This document shows, in pieces, positions 18,874-28,464 of a stretch of 64,000 nucleotides of DNA. A program made the position numbers and the translations under genes. The notes under the pieces were generated by a model that saw only the letters and a program-made list of their open reading frames with translations, had not been told where the DNA came from and did not search any database. Numbering within the stretch: position 1 is the stretch's first letter; every line of letters starts with the position of its first letter. Origin of the DNA: Psychromonas ingrahamii 37 (GTDB taxonomy: Bacteria; Pseudomonadota; Gammaproteobacteria; Enterobacterales; Psychromonadaceae); the NCBI RefSeq assembly GCF_000015285.1, contig NC_008709.1, forward strand, positions 1,426,001-1,490,000. The letters run 5' to 3'.

Positions 18874-21594
18874 ATGATTACAGGGCTAATAACAAAAATA
18901 ATAGGCAGTCGTAATGACCGTTATTTGAAGAAGCTACGTAAAGTAGCAGATGAAATTAATAAGTTAGAACCACAAATGAAAGCGCTGTCGGATGAGGAAT
19001 TAAAAGCTAAAACGATCGAGTTTAAAGAACGTCTCGCATCGGGTGAAAGCTTAGATAAAATTCTTGTTGAAGCCTTTGCTGTGGTACGTAATGCATCCGA
19101 GCGTGTCTTTGGTATGCGTCAGTTTGATGTGCAATTAATTGGCGGTATGGTCTTAAATGACAATAAAATTGCTGAAATGCGTACTGGTGAAGGTAAAACA
19201 TTAACGGCTACATTGCCAGCTTATCTTAATGCACTAAGCGGTAAAGGTGTGCATATTATAACGGTAAATGACTATCTTGCAGGTCGTGATGCTAAGTGGA
19301 ATGCTAAACTTTTTGAATTTTTAGGGCTCACCGTTGGTATTAATATATCGGGTATGTCCGGGGATCAAAAACGAGCTGCTTATGCCGCTGATATCACTTA
19401 TGGCACTAATAATGAATTTGGTTTTGATTACCTGCGCGATAATATGGCGTTTGAAGCGCAGCAGCGTGTTATGCGCTCGTTACATTATGCCATTATCGAT
19501 GAAGTTGACTCAATCTTAATCGATGAAGCGAGAACGCCGCTTATTATATCAGGCCCGACTGATGGTGATGCTACTTTATATACTGAGTTGAATACTGTTA
19601 TCCCAATGTTAACTCAACAGGACAAAGAAGATACTGAAGAATATATCGGGGAAGGGGATTTTACTGTTGATGAAAAAAATAAGCAGGTTTTACTCACTGA
19701 ACGTGGCCAAGAAAAAGTAGAGGTTATCTTACAAGAGCGTGGTTTACTTGATGAAAATCAATCACTCTATTCAGCCGCCAGTATTAGTTTATTACACCAT
19801 GTCAATGCAGCATTGCGTGCGCATACCCTGTTTGAAAAAGATGTTGAATATATAGTCACAGAAAAAGGCGAAGTCGTTATTGTTGATGAACACTCTGGAC
19901 GGACAATGCCCGGACGGCGCTGGTCTGAAGGTTTACACCAGGCGGTAGAAGCTAAAGAAGGTGTACAAATTCAAAATGAGAACCAAACATTAGCATCGAT
20001 CACTTTCCAAAACTATTTCCGTCTCTATGAAAAATTGGCCGGCATGACCGGTACTGCTGATACTGAGGCATTTGAATTTCAGTCTATTTATGGTTTAGAA
20101 ACCATTGTGATTCCAACCAATCAAGCGATGATCCGTAAAGATGGCGGAGACTTGGTTTATTTAACTGAACAGGAAAAATATCAAGCTATTGTCGATGATA
20201 TTAAACCGCGTCTGGAGAAAGGACAACCAATCTTGGTTGGAACGGTATCTATTGAACACTCTGAGTTATTATCCGATTTAATGGATAAGGCAAAAATAAA
20301 ACACAGTGTTTTAAACGCTAAATTTCATGCCAAAGAAGCAGATATTATTGCTCAAGCGGGTGCATTAGGCAGTGTCACCATTGCAACAAATATGGCGGGC
20401 CGTGGTACCGATATTGTTCTGGGTGGTAATCTGGAAGCTCGTTTGGATAAGTTAGGCGATGTGAGCCCCAAGGAAATAGAAGCAGAAAAAGAGCTTTGGA
20501 AAGAAGAGCATAAAAAAGTATTAAAGGCGGGTGGCTTATATATTGTCGGTACTGAACGGCACGAATCTCGTCGTATTGATAACCAACTACGTGGCCGCTC
20601 TGGGCGACAAGGTGATCCTGGTGAAAGCCGTTTCTATTTATCAATGGAAGACTCTCTGATGCGTATCTTTGCTTCAGAGAAAGTATCTAATATGATGAAA
20701 AAATTGGGCATGGAAAAAGGGGAGGCAATTGAGCACCCTTGGGTCTCACGTGCTATTGAGAATGCACAACGTAAAGTTGAAGGTCGAAACTTCGATATGC
20801 GTAAATCTCTTCTCGATTTTGATGATGTGTCTAATGAACAACGTAAAGTGATTTATCAGCAGCGTAACGGTGTGATTGACAGTGAAGAGATCACAGAAAC
20901 AATTGAGCAAATCTGGGATGATGTATTTCATAATTGTGTTAATGAATATGTTCCTCCCCATTCACTCACTGAACAATGGGATCTTGAAGGGTTAGAGCAG
21001 CGGTTAAAAGCTGATTTTTTAGTCGATTTACCTGTTCGACAATGGTCAATTGATGATGCAAACCTGCAAGAAGGAAGCATTCGTGAAAAAGTGGTTGAGC
21101 ATGCAAAAGCTTCATATCTCGCGAAAAAAGAACAGGTTGGTCCAGCAATTATTGGTAGTTTCGAAAAATCTGTCATGCTGCAAACTATTGATACTTTGTG
21201 GAAAGAGCACCTTGCTGCAATGGATCATCTACGCCAGGGTATTCATTTACGTGGTTATGCACAAAAAGATCCTAAACAAGAGTACAAACGCGAGTCATTT
21301 GAATTGTTTTTACAAATGTTGGAAAACTTAAAACGTGAAGTTGTGGTTATCCTTTCAAAAGTGCAAGTGCAGTCAAAGGAAGAAGCTGACGTAATTCAAG
21401 AACAACGTCGTCAGGCTGAAGCTAAGGCTCAGCTGGAAATGAAGCATGCACAGGTAAATAAGGGGGAAGTGGTTAGCGATGAAAATACGGGCGATGACAC
21501 TTTTGTACGCAACGAAAAAAAAGTGGGGCGCAATGAACCCTGCCCATGCGGCTCTGGCAAAAAATACAAACAGTGTCATGGTAAACTTGATTAG
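18874..21594 (+). CDS. secA: Preprotein translocase ATPase SecA
   Basis: SecA is the motor that drives preproteins through SecYEG. The protein has 906 residues. Walker A (RTGEGKT) is near residue 104, the DEAD-type motif ([16 protein letters not shown]) near residue 207, and the second RecA domain carries GRGTDI and [13 protein letters not shown]. The C-terminus ends in the zinc-binding SEC-C motif ([14 protein letters not shown]), which binds SecB and phospholipids. GAATGAGAAAGTGAA precedes the ATG. mutT follows after a terminator. Confidence 0.98.
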   Translation: MITGLITKIIGSRNDRYLKKLRKVADEINKLEPQMKALSDEELKAKTIEFKERLASGESLDKILVEAFAVVRNASERVFGMRQFDVQLIGGMVLNDNKIAEMRTGEGKTLTATLPAYLNALSGKGVHIITVNDYLAGRDAKWNAKLFEFLGLTVGINISGMSGDQKRAAYAADITYGTNNEFGFDYLRDNMAFEAQQRVMRSLHYAIIDEVDSILIDEARTPLIISGPTDGDATLYTELNTVIPMLTQQDKEDTEEYIGEGDFTVDEKNKQVLLTERGQEKVEVILQERGLLDENQSLYSAASISLLHHVNAALRAHTLFEKDVEYIVTEKGEVVIVDEHSGRTMPGRRWSEGLHQAVEAKEGVQIQNENQTLASITFQNYFRLYEKLAGMTGTADTEAFEFQSIYGLETIVIPTNQAMIRKDGGDLVYLTEQEKYQAIVDDIKPRLEKGQPILVGTVSIEHSELLSDLMDKAKIKHSVLNAKFHAKEADIIAQAGALGSVTIATNMAGRGTDIVLGGNLEARLDKLGDVSPKEIEAEKELWKEEHKKVLKAGGLYIVGTERHESRRIDNQLRGRSGRQGDPGESRFYLSMEDSLMRIFASEKVSNMMKKLGMEKGEAIEHPWVSRAIENAQRKVEGRNFDMRKSLLDFDDVSNEQRKVIYQQRNGVIDSEEITETIEQIWDDVFHNCVNEYVPPHSLTEQWDLEGLEQRLKADFLVDLPVRQWSIDDANLQEGSIREKVVEHAKASYLAKKEQVGPAIIGSFEKSVMLQTIDTLWKEHLAAMDHLRQGIHLRGYAQKDPKQEYKRESFELFLQMLENLKREVVVILSKVQVQSKEEADVIQEQRRQAEAKAQLEMKHAQVNKGEVVSDENTGDDTFVRNEKKVGRNEPCPCGSGKKYKQCHGKLD

Positions 21595-21616
21595 TTTTTT
21601 TAAAATTTGATGGCTA

Positions 21617-21648
21617 GAAAAAGGCTCTTTTAACAAGAGCCTTTTTTA
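21617..21648 (+). terminator. Terminator after secA
   Basis: AAGGCTCTT and AAGAGCCTT form a stem around a short loop, followed by a run of T. It sits in the 73-base gap between secA and mutT, so mutT may have its own promoter or depend on read-through. Confidence 0.85.
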
Positions 21649-21667
21649 TGCTTTTAAAAGGACTTTT

Positions 21668-22048
21668 ATGAAAAATATTGATATCAGTATTGCGGTTGTA
21701 AAAAACACACAAAATTTATTTCTGATCTGTTTGCGTCCTGACCATGTGCACCAAGGCGGAAAGTGGGAATTTCCCGGAGGAAAAATCAAAAAAAATGAAA
21801 GCGCAGAACAGGCAATGTTAAGAGAATTAAAAGAAGAGGTCGCAATCACGGCGGTTGATTATCGTTTATTAGAGTCAACCTTTTTTGATTATGGCGATAA
21901 GCAATTAAATCTTAATTTTTTTCTGGTCAGTCAATTTGACGGTGAGGCGCTTGCTCAAGAAGGGCAAAGGATGGAATGGGTTAATAAAGCTGAATTACTT
22001 ACTTATTCATTTCCCGATGCTAATGCGGCTATTATAAAAAAACTGTAA
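21668..22048 (+). CDS. mutT: 8-oxo-dGTP diphosphatase MutT (Nudix)
   Basis: MutT hydrolyses 8-oxo-dGTP to keep oxidised guanine out of DNA. The protein has 126 residues, close to the usual 129. The Nudix box begins GGKIKKNE near residue 38 and continues to RELKEEVAI. The glycine normally found near the end of the box (REUXEEXGU) is alanine here, while the metal-binding glutamates and the arginine are kept. Position after secA matches many gammaproteobacteria. Confidence 0.93.
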   Translation: MKNIDISIAVVKNTQNLFLICLRPDHVHQGGKWEFPGGKIKKNESAEQAMLRELKEEVAITAVDYRLLESTFFDYGDKQLNLNFFLVSQFDGEALAQEGQRMEWVNKAELLTYSFPDANAAIIKKL

Positions 22049-22075
22049 CCCGTTTAATTTTTAATACTTTAATCT

Positions 22076-22915
22076 TTAATAAGCGTCTCTAATACGCATA
22101 AAGCTGGCAAAACGGGGAACATTATTATTTGTTTTTCCAGTGTATTTATAAGTGATTGTAGCGCCAATAGGCGGTGGGTTTTCACGCTCTAGATCGGAGA
22201 ATCCAGTACCAATTTTGAATTTAATTCCCTCTTTTGTTTCAACAAGTAATGATCCAAGCCTACCAGCGTTTCTCCCTTTACCGGGAAAATACTGAATAAC
22301 AACCGCCTCAGCATCTTCATATTTTTTTAATTTCATTAAATCTTTACTGCGTTTTGCCTGATAGTAAGCTTCCCCTTTATGTAGCATTAACCCTTCACCC
22401 CCATTATTGAGTACCTGCTCTAATAATAATTGCAGCTGCTGATTATTTTCAACTCGTTGTTGTTTAATCATTTTGAGATAGGCTGAGTCACTTGACTGAA
22501 TTAATTTTTGTATTTGTTGTAAACGGGATGTGAAATCAGCATCAGAGCCAGGCAGGTCAAAAATCATAAAAGATATTTTTTGCCACTCTTGATCAATGGG
22601 CTGCAGTTTTCGCGTGATCCCTGAAACTTGTTCAAATTGATGACGATTAATCCACAACTCACCATCTAATCGCTGTTGTGGGAAATCTTTAATAAACCAC
22701 CCCGGCGCATTAAAAACATTACCCTGCTTGGAAATGAGTTGTTTGCCGTCCCAATAAGCACGCACGCCATCCAATTTCTCGCTTACCCAATATGCCTGGA
22801 TATTAATATCTTGATGATAAAGGGTAGCAAGTTGAATCGGAGGTGATAAAGTTTCGTTTGAGTGAGATAAAGGTGAAAAAAGACAAAGTAGAAAAAATAA
22901 TATCTTATATGACAT
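22076..22915 (-). CDS. ligE: Periplasmic ATP-dependent DNA ligase, LigE type
   Basis: This compact ATP-dependent DNA ligase has 279 residues. The N-terminus is a signal peptide (about residues 1-19), so the enzyme should be exported. Motif I, EKLDG, puts the adenylated lysine at residue 47. Later nucleotidyltransferase motifs (DGELW, then EGLMLHKG near residue 185) and a small OB domain follow. Signal-bearing minimal ligases of this kind are known as LigE in Psychromonas, Haemophilus and Neisseria and are thought to act on extracellular or imported DNA. It has no operon partner; nadC upstream is on the same strand 240 bases away. Confidence 0.92.
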   Translation of the reverse strand: MSYKILFFLLCLFSPLSHSNETLSPPIQLATLYHQDINIQAYWVSEKLDGVRAYWDGKQLISKQGNVFNAPGWFIKDFPQQRLDGELWINRHQFEQVSGITRKLQPIDQEWQKISFMIFDLPGSDADFTSRLQQIQKLIQSSDSAYLKMIKQQRVENNQQLQLLLEQVLNNGGEGLMLHKGEAYYQAKRSKDLMKLKKYEDAEAVVIQYFPGKGRNAGRLGSLLVETKEGIKFKIGTGFSDLERENPPPIGATITYKYTGKTNNNVPRFASFMRIRDAY

Positions 22916-23154
22916 AAAAAACTCCCTAAACAGTCCAACAAGCTTAGGGCGGTTTTTAATAAATACAAATCATAGCAATGTCACTAATCAGACGCAGGGA
23001 ACTATTTTGTATAACTTCAGCCGGCCACTCACTAAGTGGTGAAATAACAGGGTTTTATGAATCAAATCAATGGCAAAGACCAAGCTAGTGTTTTATATCT
23101 AGTTATCATGTGGTTGAACCTGCATAAATGCAAAAAAAATGAAAGAATTTGGTA

Positions 23155-24021
<867 letters not shown>

Positions 24022-24112
24022 TTAACAATAAAAAAACAAATATTACCTTAATGCATTGTTAATACCAATGTTCTACAGTGACAACTCTTATAAATAAGAA
24101 AAATAAATCTAA

Positions 24113-24160
24113 TCTAGACCTAAATTATTTGAAGATGTATCTTCAAGTAATTTGGGTCTA
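24113..24160. repeat. Inverted repeat between nadC and coaE
   Basis: A near-palindrome of about 46 bases reads AGACCTAAATTATTTGAAG, then a short centre, then CTTCAAGTAATTTGGGTCT. It lies just before the coaE ribosome site. The arm closely matches the repeats around 33,261-33,313 and the ends of the larger element at 33,316-33,639, so it belongs to a dispersed repeat family of this genome. It may act as a hairpin in the coaE leader. Confidence 0.85.
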
Positions 24161-24170
24161 AAGGAATATT

Positions 24171-24767
24171 ATGACATTAATTATTGGCTTGACAGGCGGG
24201 ATTGGTAGTGGGAAGTCGACAGTGTCCCGTTTTTTTTCCGAATTAGGCATTCAGATTATTGATGCGGATTTTTTGGCACGGCAGGTTGTTGAAAAGGGAC
24301 AACCGGCATTGCGGGAAATCGAGCAGCACTTTGGTCATGAGGTGCTGATGAGCGGGGAGCTTAATCGACCTTTTTTACGGGAGCTTATTTTTAAAAATGA
24401 GCAGGAAAAATTGTGGATAAATAATTTACTGCATCCTCTTATTCGCGCTCAGATAGTTGATCAACTCGCTAAGGCCAAGGGAGATTATGTCTTATTGGAA
24501 GCACCCTTATTATTTGAGAATAATTTGGATAAATTAACCGATTATGATTTGGTTGTTGATGCCAGCCCTGCTTTACAAGTAAAAAGGGCTTGTGCACGTG
24601 ATGGTGCGGGTGAAGAGGTTATTTATGCTATTATTGCGAGCCAAATAGACAGGAAAACTCGCCTGCAGAAAGCGGATTTTATTATCGATAACAACCATCT
24701 CGCGCGGTCAGCATTAGAAAAAATTGTGCAGCAGCTTGATACTCAATTTCGTAAGTTGAAAAACTAA
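24171..24767 (+). CDS. coaE: Dephospho-CoA kinase CoaE
   Basis: CoaE phosphorylates dephospho-CoA, the last step of coenzyme A synthesis. The protein has 198 residues. The P-loop GLTGGIGSGKST is at residues 6-17 and the DADFLAR motif follows near residue 32. AGGAATATT precedes the ATG. It heads a coaE-zapD-yacG string that is standard in gammaproteobacteria. Confidence 0.97.
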   Translation: MTLIIGLTGGIGSGKSTVSRFFSELGIQIIDADFLARQVVEKGQPALREIEQHFGHEVLMSGELNRPFLRELIFKNEQEKLWINNLLHPLIRAQIVDQLAKAKGDYVLLEAPLLFENNLDKLTDYDLVVDASPALQVKRACARDGAGEEVIYAIIASQIDRKTRLQKADFIIDNNHLARSALEKIVQQLDTQFRKLKN

Positions 24768-24846
24768 TCAAATAACTGATATTTGTTTCCTGTTTGCCCA
24801 CTTTTACTGTATTGTTACCATTTTTAGTCGAGATATCTAGATAAAA

Positions 24847-25578
24847 ATGGTCGCTTTTGAATACCCTCTGAATGAGAAAAATCGTAGTTATTTACGTTTT
24901 GAATTTCTCTTCGCTCAGCTTAAAATGAGTATCTCTTTTGAGCATGTAAATGACTCAACTATTTTTTTTAAAGCCTTATTGGAATTGCTTGAATTAGCTG
25001 AACGTAGCGACATTCGTCATGAGTTAGTCAAAGATTTGCGTTTGTTATCTGAGCAGATGAAAAATTGGTTAAACCATGATGGAGTGGATCATAAAAAAGA
25101 GACTGATTTAATCTCAGAAATTGAGGGACTCATTCAAGATGTACTGCGCCTGTCAAAAAAACTGCGGTTTTTTAAAGACAACCGTTTTTTAACTTCTTTA
25201 AAACAGCGTTTTTTTATTCCCGGTGGTACCTGTAATTTTGATTTGCCACAGTTTCACTTTTGGTTAGCCAGTGACCTGGAAAAACGCCAGAATGATGCAC
25301 AATCCTGGTTTAGCCATTTTGCCAGTTTAGAAAAAGCATTAACATTTTTTCTAACAATAAAGCGTTCTCAAGCTATCAATACAAAACAGATTGCTAAAAA
25401 TGGTTTTTATCAGGCAGAAGTTGAAAAGTGTGGTTTTATTGTTGTCAAAGTGGATAAAAACCAAGCCGTGTATCCTGTTATAAGCGGTCACAAACAGCGT
25501 TATTCAATCCGATTTATGAGCGCCGAAAGTGAAAAAAATACGTCAGACAGTATTGAGTTTCAGCAAATTTGTTGCTAG
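24847..25578 (+). CDS. zapD: Z-ring associated protein ZapD
   Basis: ZapD (formerly YacF, DUF1342) binds the FtsZ C-terminus and bundles FtsZ filaments. The protein has 243 residues, close to the 247 of E. coli. The characteristic start FEYPLNEKNRSYLRFEFL is present, and the central part is helical and charged. It sits between coaE and yacG as expected. Confidence 0.95.
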   Translation: MVAFEYPLNEKNRSYLRFEFLFAQLKMSISFEHVNDSTIFFKALLELLELAERSDIRHELVKDLRLLSEQMKNWLNHDGVDHKKETDLISEIEGLIQDVLRLSKKLRFFKDNRFLTSLKQRFFIPGGTCNFDLPQFHFWLASDLEKRQNDAQSWFSHFASLEKALTFFLTIKRSQAINTKQIAKNGFYQAEVEKCGFIVVKVDKNQAVYPVISGHKQRYSIRFMSAESEKNTSDSIEFQQICC

Positions 25579-25604
25579 AAGTTTTATATTGCTAGGAGTT
25601 TTGT

Positions 25605-25796
25605 ATGATAGTTAACTGCCCAACCTGTAAAAAACAAGTCGAATGGATAATTGAAAACAGTCACCGTCCATTTTGTTGTAAACGTTGTCAACTGATCGAT
25701 CTTGGCGAATGGGCTTCTGAAGAGAAGGTGATTCAAGGTGAGTCTGTTAGTCCCGAAAACATGCCAGCGGATAAAACCATTTATTTTGATTCGTAA
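25605..25796 (+). CDS. yacG: DNA gyrase inhibitor YacG
   Basis: YacG is a small zinc protein that binds GyrB and inhibits gyrase in E. coli. The 63-residue product has four cysteines in the family pattern: CPTC near residue 5 and CCKRC near residue 24. The RPFCC...[10 protein letters not shown] stretch is characteristic. TAGGAG precedes the ATG. It is the third gene of coaE-zapD-yacG. Confidence 0.94.
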   Translation: MIVNCPTCKKQVEWIIENSHRPFCCKRCQLIDLGEWASEEKVIQGESVSPENMPADKTIYFDS

Positions 25797-25813
25797 AAGG
25801 GGAGATAATTATT

Positions 25814-26158
25814 ATGTTGCTTGATGAATTTTTAGAAAAAATAAAAAATCAACCTCAAGAGATAGCCTTCTCTGATGTGTTAGATTTAATTGAAAAAAAT
25901 TATAATTTTACCGAAACTGCGTTTAAAAATGGTCCACATTTAAATGTAGCGGGTCAAAACTCTGGCTCATGTAAGATCTTCTCTTTTGCAAAATTACACG
26001 ATTTAACTGCACCACAAACACTGGCATGTTTTGGTCATTATTACCGAGAAGATGTTTTAAAACATCCCCAGGCGAAGGATCATCAAAATATTCGCCAATT
26101 TATGATTTCCGGCTGGCAGGGCATTGATTTTTCATCTCAAGCACTTTATAAAAAATAA
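25814..26158 (+). CDS. HopJ type III effector family protein
   Basis: This 114-residue protein resembles the HopJ family, named after a Pseudomonas syringae effector but widespread in free-living marine gammaproteobacteria where its role is unknown. The visible family features are FNNGP-like FKNGP near residue 37, NxGSCK near residue 48, and FGxYYREDVL near residue 74. It follows yacG after 17 bases with an AGGGGAGA ribosome site. Its last 46 codons and the trailer have been duplicated in tandem just downstream. No secretion system is nearby, so an effector role is unlikely. Confidence 0.85.
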   Translation: MLLDEFLEKIKNQPQEIAFSDVLDLIEKNYNFTETAFKNGPHLNVAGQNSGSCKIFSFAKLHDLTAPQTLACFGHYYREDVLKHPQAKDHQNIRQFMISGWQGIDFSSQALYKK

Positions 26159-26418
26159 AGGCTTAATCGTCCCGTCAACTGCCTACTATTATTTTAGCGC
26201 TAGAATGAACCTCGTAGTACTGGCATGTTTTGGTCATTATTACCGGGAAGATGTTTTAAAACATCCGCAGGCGAAGGATCATCAAAATATTCGCCAATTT
26301 ATGATTTCCGGCTGGCAGGGCATTGATTTTTCATCTCAAGCACTTTATAACAAAAAAAATGCTTAACCATCCCGCCAACTGCCTATTATTCTAGTGCTTG
26401 AATGGGCTTAGTAGCACC
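26021..26418 (+). repeat. Tandem duplication of the HopJ gene 3' end
   Basis: The segment 26021-26219 (199 bases) is repeated at 26220-26418 with roughly 90-95% identity. It spans the last codons of the HopJ-family gene plus its trailer. The second copy still codes for the HopJ C-terminus in an open frame (26124-26366) that has no proper start region. The frame is kept although a few bases differ, which suggests a fairly recent event. Confidence 0.9.
26220..26366 (+). pseudogene. HopJ C-terminal fragment (duplicated copy)
   Basis: This is the truncated second copy of the HopJ-family 3' end (CFGHYYREDVLKHPQAKDHQ and onward). It lacks the N-terminal two thirds. It could be translated only from an out-of-place Met at 26124 or 26205 with no clear ribosome site, so it is called a fragment. 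Confidence 0.8.
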
Positions 26419-26466
26419 CGATTAAGATACTGCTTCTTAATGCTGTTAAGGCCGCTCGTGTTGCTA

Positions 26467-26793
26467 TCAACTGCCGGCTAATTTTACCTTGTAATTTTTT
26501 TGCTCTAAAAGAAGTTGAATAATTTCCCGTTGGTCGCCCTGAATCTCTATCACGAAATCTTTGACACTCCCCCCCGTTCCGGTGCGTTTCTTTATCTCTT
26601 TGGCAAGTGCTTTTAATGCTTTTTCATCCAATTCTAGCCCTTTTATTAAAGTTACTCCTTTGCCCTTGCGCCCTTTAGTTTCACGATGAAGGCGAACAAT
26701 ACCATCACCTTTAGCTGCTTTTTTTTCAATTTTTGGATTATCAATCTTGCCACCATCGGTCGAATAAACAAGATTAAGGTCGCTGAAGTCCAT
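26467..26793 (-). CDS. yciH: SUI1/eIF1-family translation factor YciH
   Basis: This 108-residue protein has the SUI1 fold of eukaryotic eIF1. In E. coli, YciH can affect start-codon fidelity in vitro and under stress. The features are a charged N-terminal tail, a GRKGKGVT basic loop near residue 41, and the KRTGTGGSVKD motif near residue 68, which is the ribosome-contacting loop in the family. It is on the - strand and is followed by the tandemly duplicated HopJ region. Confidence 0.92.
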   Translation of the reverse strand: MDFSDLNLVYSTDGGKIDNPKIEKKAAKGDGIVRLHRETKGRKGKGVTLIKGLELDEKALKALAKEIKKRTGTGGSVKDFVIEIQGDQREIIQLLLEQKNYKVKLAGS

Positions 26794-26854
26794 ATGAATT
26801 CCTATTCTCTGAATTGTGTGAGCGTAAGTCTACCAGAGTCTTTTTTAAATACTG

Positions 26855-27946
26855 GCAGATTCAACTTTGAAGTGCATAACCACTAAGCGGCTATAGCCAC
26901 TCTATGTTCAGCCATTAATTTGGCTGGCGTTTTGTAATTTTTTTTTTTTCTTGGTCTATCATTGAGTTTGACTATTACATCTTGAACTTCTGATTGCGAT
27001 ACTTTTTTGAAGTCTGTTGATTTCGGCCAATATTGTCGTAATAGACCATTGGTGTTTTCATTCAATCCTCGTTGCCACGAACAATAAGGATCTGCAAAAT
27101 ACACATCACATTTCAAACTCTCAGTCATTTCTTCATGATAAGCAAATTCTTTACCATTATCCGCAGTGATCGTTATTACGGAATCTTCAAACGGTTTTAA
27201 CAAAGCAATGGTCGCTGCTGTGACTGTTTTCGCTGATTTGTCATCTACACGTGTCGACACCGTAAAGCTAGTTTTCCGCTCTACAATAGTGACCAACGCG
27301 CCACTGTGTCCTTTGCCAATAACCAGGTCGATTTCCCAATCACCCATTCTGCTTTTATCATCAACAACTTGTGGGCGCTCATCAATACTTATGCGGTTCT
27401 TTATAAACCCTCTACCTGCTTGCTTATCTTTATTGCGTGTTTGGTAAATTTTTCCTTTCCTACGTAATTTTTTGAATAAGTTACCGCCACTTTTTTTATC
27501 TGACCAAACATGCTGATAAATGGTTTCATGGCTAATATTGATGCTTTGTTGCTCTCTAAGCCTGCCTGATATCTGCTCTGGACTCCATTTTTCTTTAATT
27601 CTGGAGTCAATTAACTCAATGAGACTTGTTGTCATTTTAATGGCTTTACAAGCGGCTAATCGACGCTTATCTGATGATATTTGAGCTTGCTGAATACGAT
27701 AACCACGCTTACCTGTATTACGGGACAACTCCCTGCTAATCGTTGAGTGGCTAACACTTAGTTGCTTTGCTATTTTATTTTGACTCAAACCTGTTTTCTT
27801 TAAGGCATAAATCTGGCATCGTTGTTCGTAGGTCAGTTGGTTATATGTTTTCATTGTTGCATCTCTTGCCGGAGAAAAAGCGATTAGCATATAGTCAGCT
27901 GACCGTTTTTTCTACCTATTCAAGTTATGCACTTATTATTTGAATC
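26855..27946 (-). mobile_element. IS30-family insertion sequence
   Basis: A complete-looking IS30-type element. The left end (about 26855-26880) and right end (about 27923-27946) are imperfect inverted repeats that share GATTCAA and AGTGCATAAC with six differing bases in between. They frame one transposase gene that fills almost the whole element. The same end sequence recurs at 52651 and 53072. No target duplication could be read with confidence. Confidence 0.85.
26883..27854 (-). CDS. IS30-family transposase
   Basis: DDE transposase with an N-terminal helix-turn-helix of the IS30 kind (LTYEQRCQIYALKK, then SQNKIAKQLSVSHSTISREL) and a C-terminal catalytic domain. DWEIDLVIGKGH provides the first aspartate, ITADNGKEF the second, and GLNENTNGLLRQYWPK the glutamate. 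I prefer the Met at 27854 (323 residues) because the protein then begins MKTYNQLTYEQ, as in the family. An upstream Met at 27890 adds 12 residues. The frame is intact, so the copy may be active. Confidence 0.95.
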   Translation of the reverse strand: MKTYNQLTYEQRCQIYALKKTGLSQNKIAKQLSVSHSTISRELSRNTGKRGYRIQQAQISSDKRRLAACKAIKMTTSLIELIDSRIKEKWSPEQISGRLREQQSINISHETIYQHVWSDKKSGGNLFKKLRRKGKIYQTRNKDKQAGRGFIKNRISIDERPQVVDDKSRMGDWEIDLVIGKGHSGALVTIVERKTSFTVSTRVDDKSAKTVTAATIALLKPFEDSVITITADNGKEFAYHEEMTESLKCDVYFADPYCSWQRGLNENTNGLLRQYWPKSTDFKKVSQSEVQDVIVKLNDRPRKKKNYKTPAKLMAEHRVAIAA

Positions 27947-28013
27947 GAAGACTGTAAATAAAGATGATCTGGAACATTAAACGGAGCAAGTCTTTGTATT
28001 AACATTAAATATA

Positions 28014-28032
28014 AATGATAATAATTAGCATT
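28014..28032. promoter_or_regulatory. Fur-box-like site
   Basis: AATGATAATAATTAGCATT resembles the 19-base Fur consensus (GATAATGATAATCATTATC). It lies 35 bases before the start of a broken feoA-like gene, the expected place for iron control. It has been left as a relic if the downstream gene is dead. Confidence 0.5.
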
Positions 28033-28066
28033 TGTATTTTTTATTAAGGTTTAAAGAGGATGGCAA

Positions 28067-28242
28067 ATGGTTTTATCGGATCTTAAGGCAGGGCAAACGG
28101 TCAGTATCGTCAATATCCATGATATAGAGCCGGTGATGCGTAAAAGCTACTCAATTTAGACTTTTTACCGCAAGGAAAATTCAAAAAACGATTAATCGAC
28201 GGGGTGATGAATTGTCCCCTGAAATTTATCACAGTTGGTTAA
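28067..28242 (+). pseudogene. feoA-like gene remnant
   Basis: An ATG at 28067 follows AGAGGA and opens a frame reading LSDLKAGQTVSIVNIHD, which fits the start of FeoA, the small SH3-like partner of the FeoB ferrous iron transporter. It meets a TAG at 28157. The FeoA-like continuation LLNLDFLPQGKFK lies in another frame starting at 28147, so the gene is frameshifted, and its end does not look conserved. No feoB follows. IS30 lies about 120 bases upstream. The match is by eye and moderate. Confidence 0.5.
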
Positions 28243-28464
28243 AAAAACTACAAATACCAATATTGACAGTTGTTTAAATAGGAAAATAGATTTTTCATTA
28301 GATAATGTATTTTTATTTGTTATTTTCACCCTAGCCAAATGCGTCTAACCTTTGTACAATCCTTTTCCTAATTTTGATTATATCGGGACTGTTAACCTTT
28401 CATTGCAGAAAGTTCAACAGAGCCTGACAGTATTGAATAATTTATTGTTGTTAACGAGGCTTTC

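Noticed and set aside
25814-26158. HopJ protein as evidence for a type III secretion system
   Set aside because: HopJ homologues occur in many free-living bacteria without such systems and no secretion gene is nearby.
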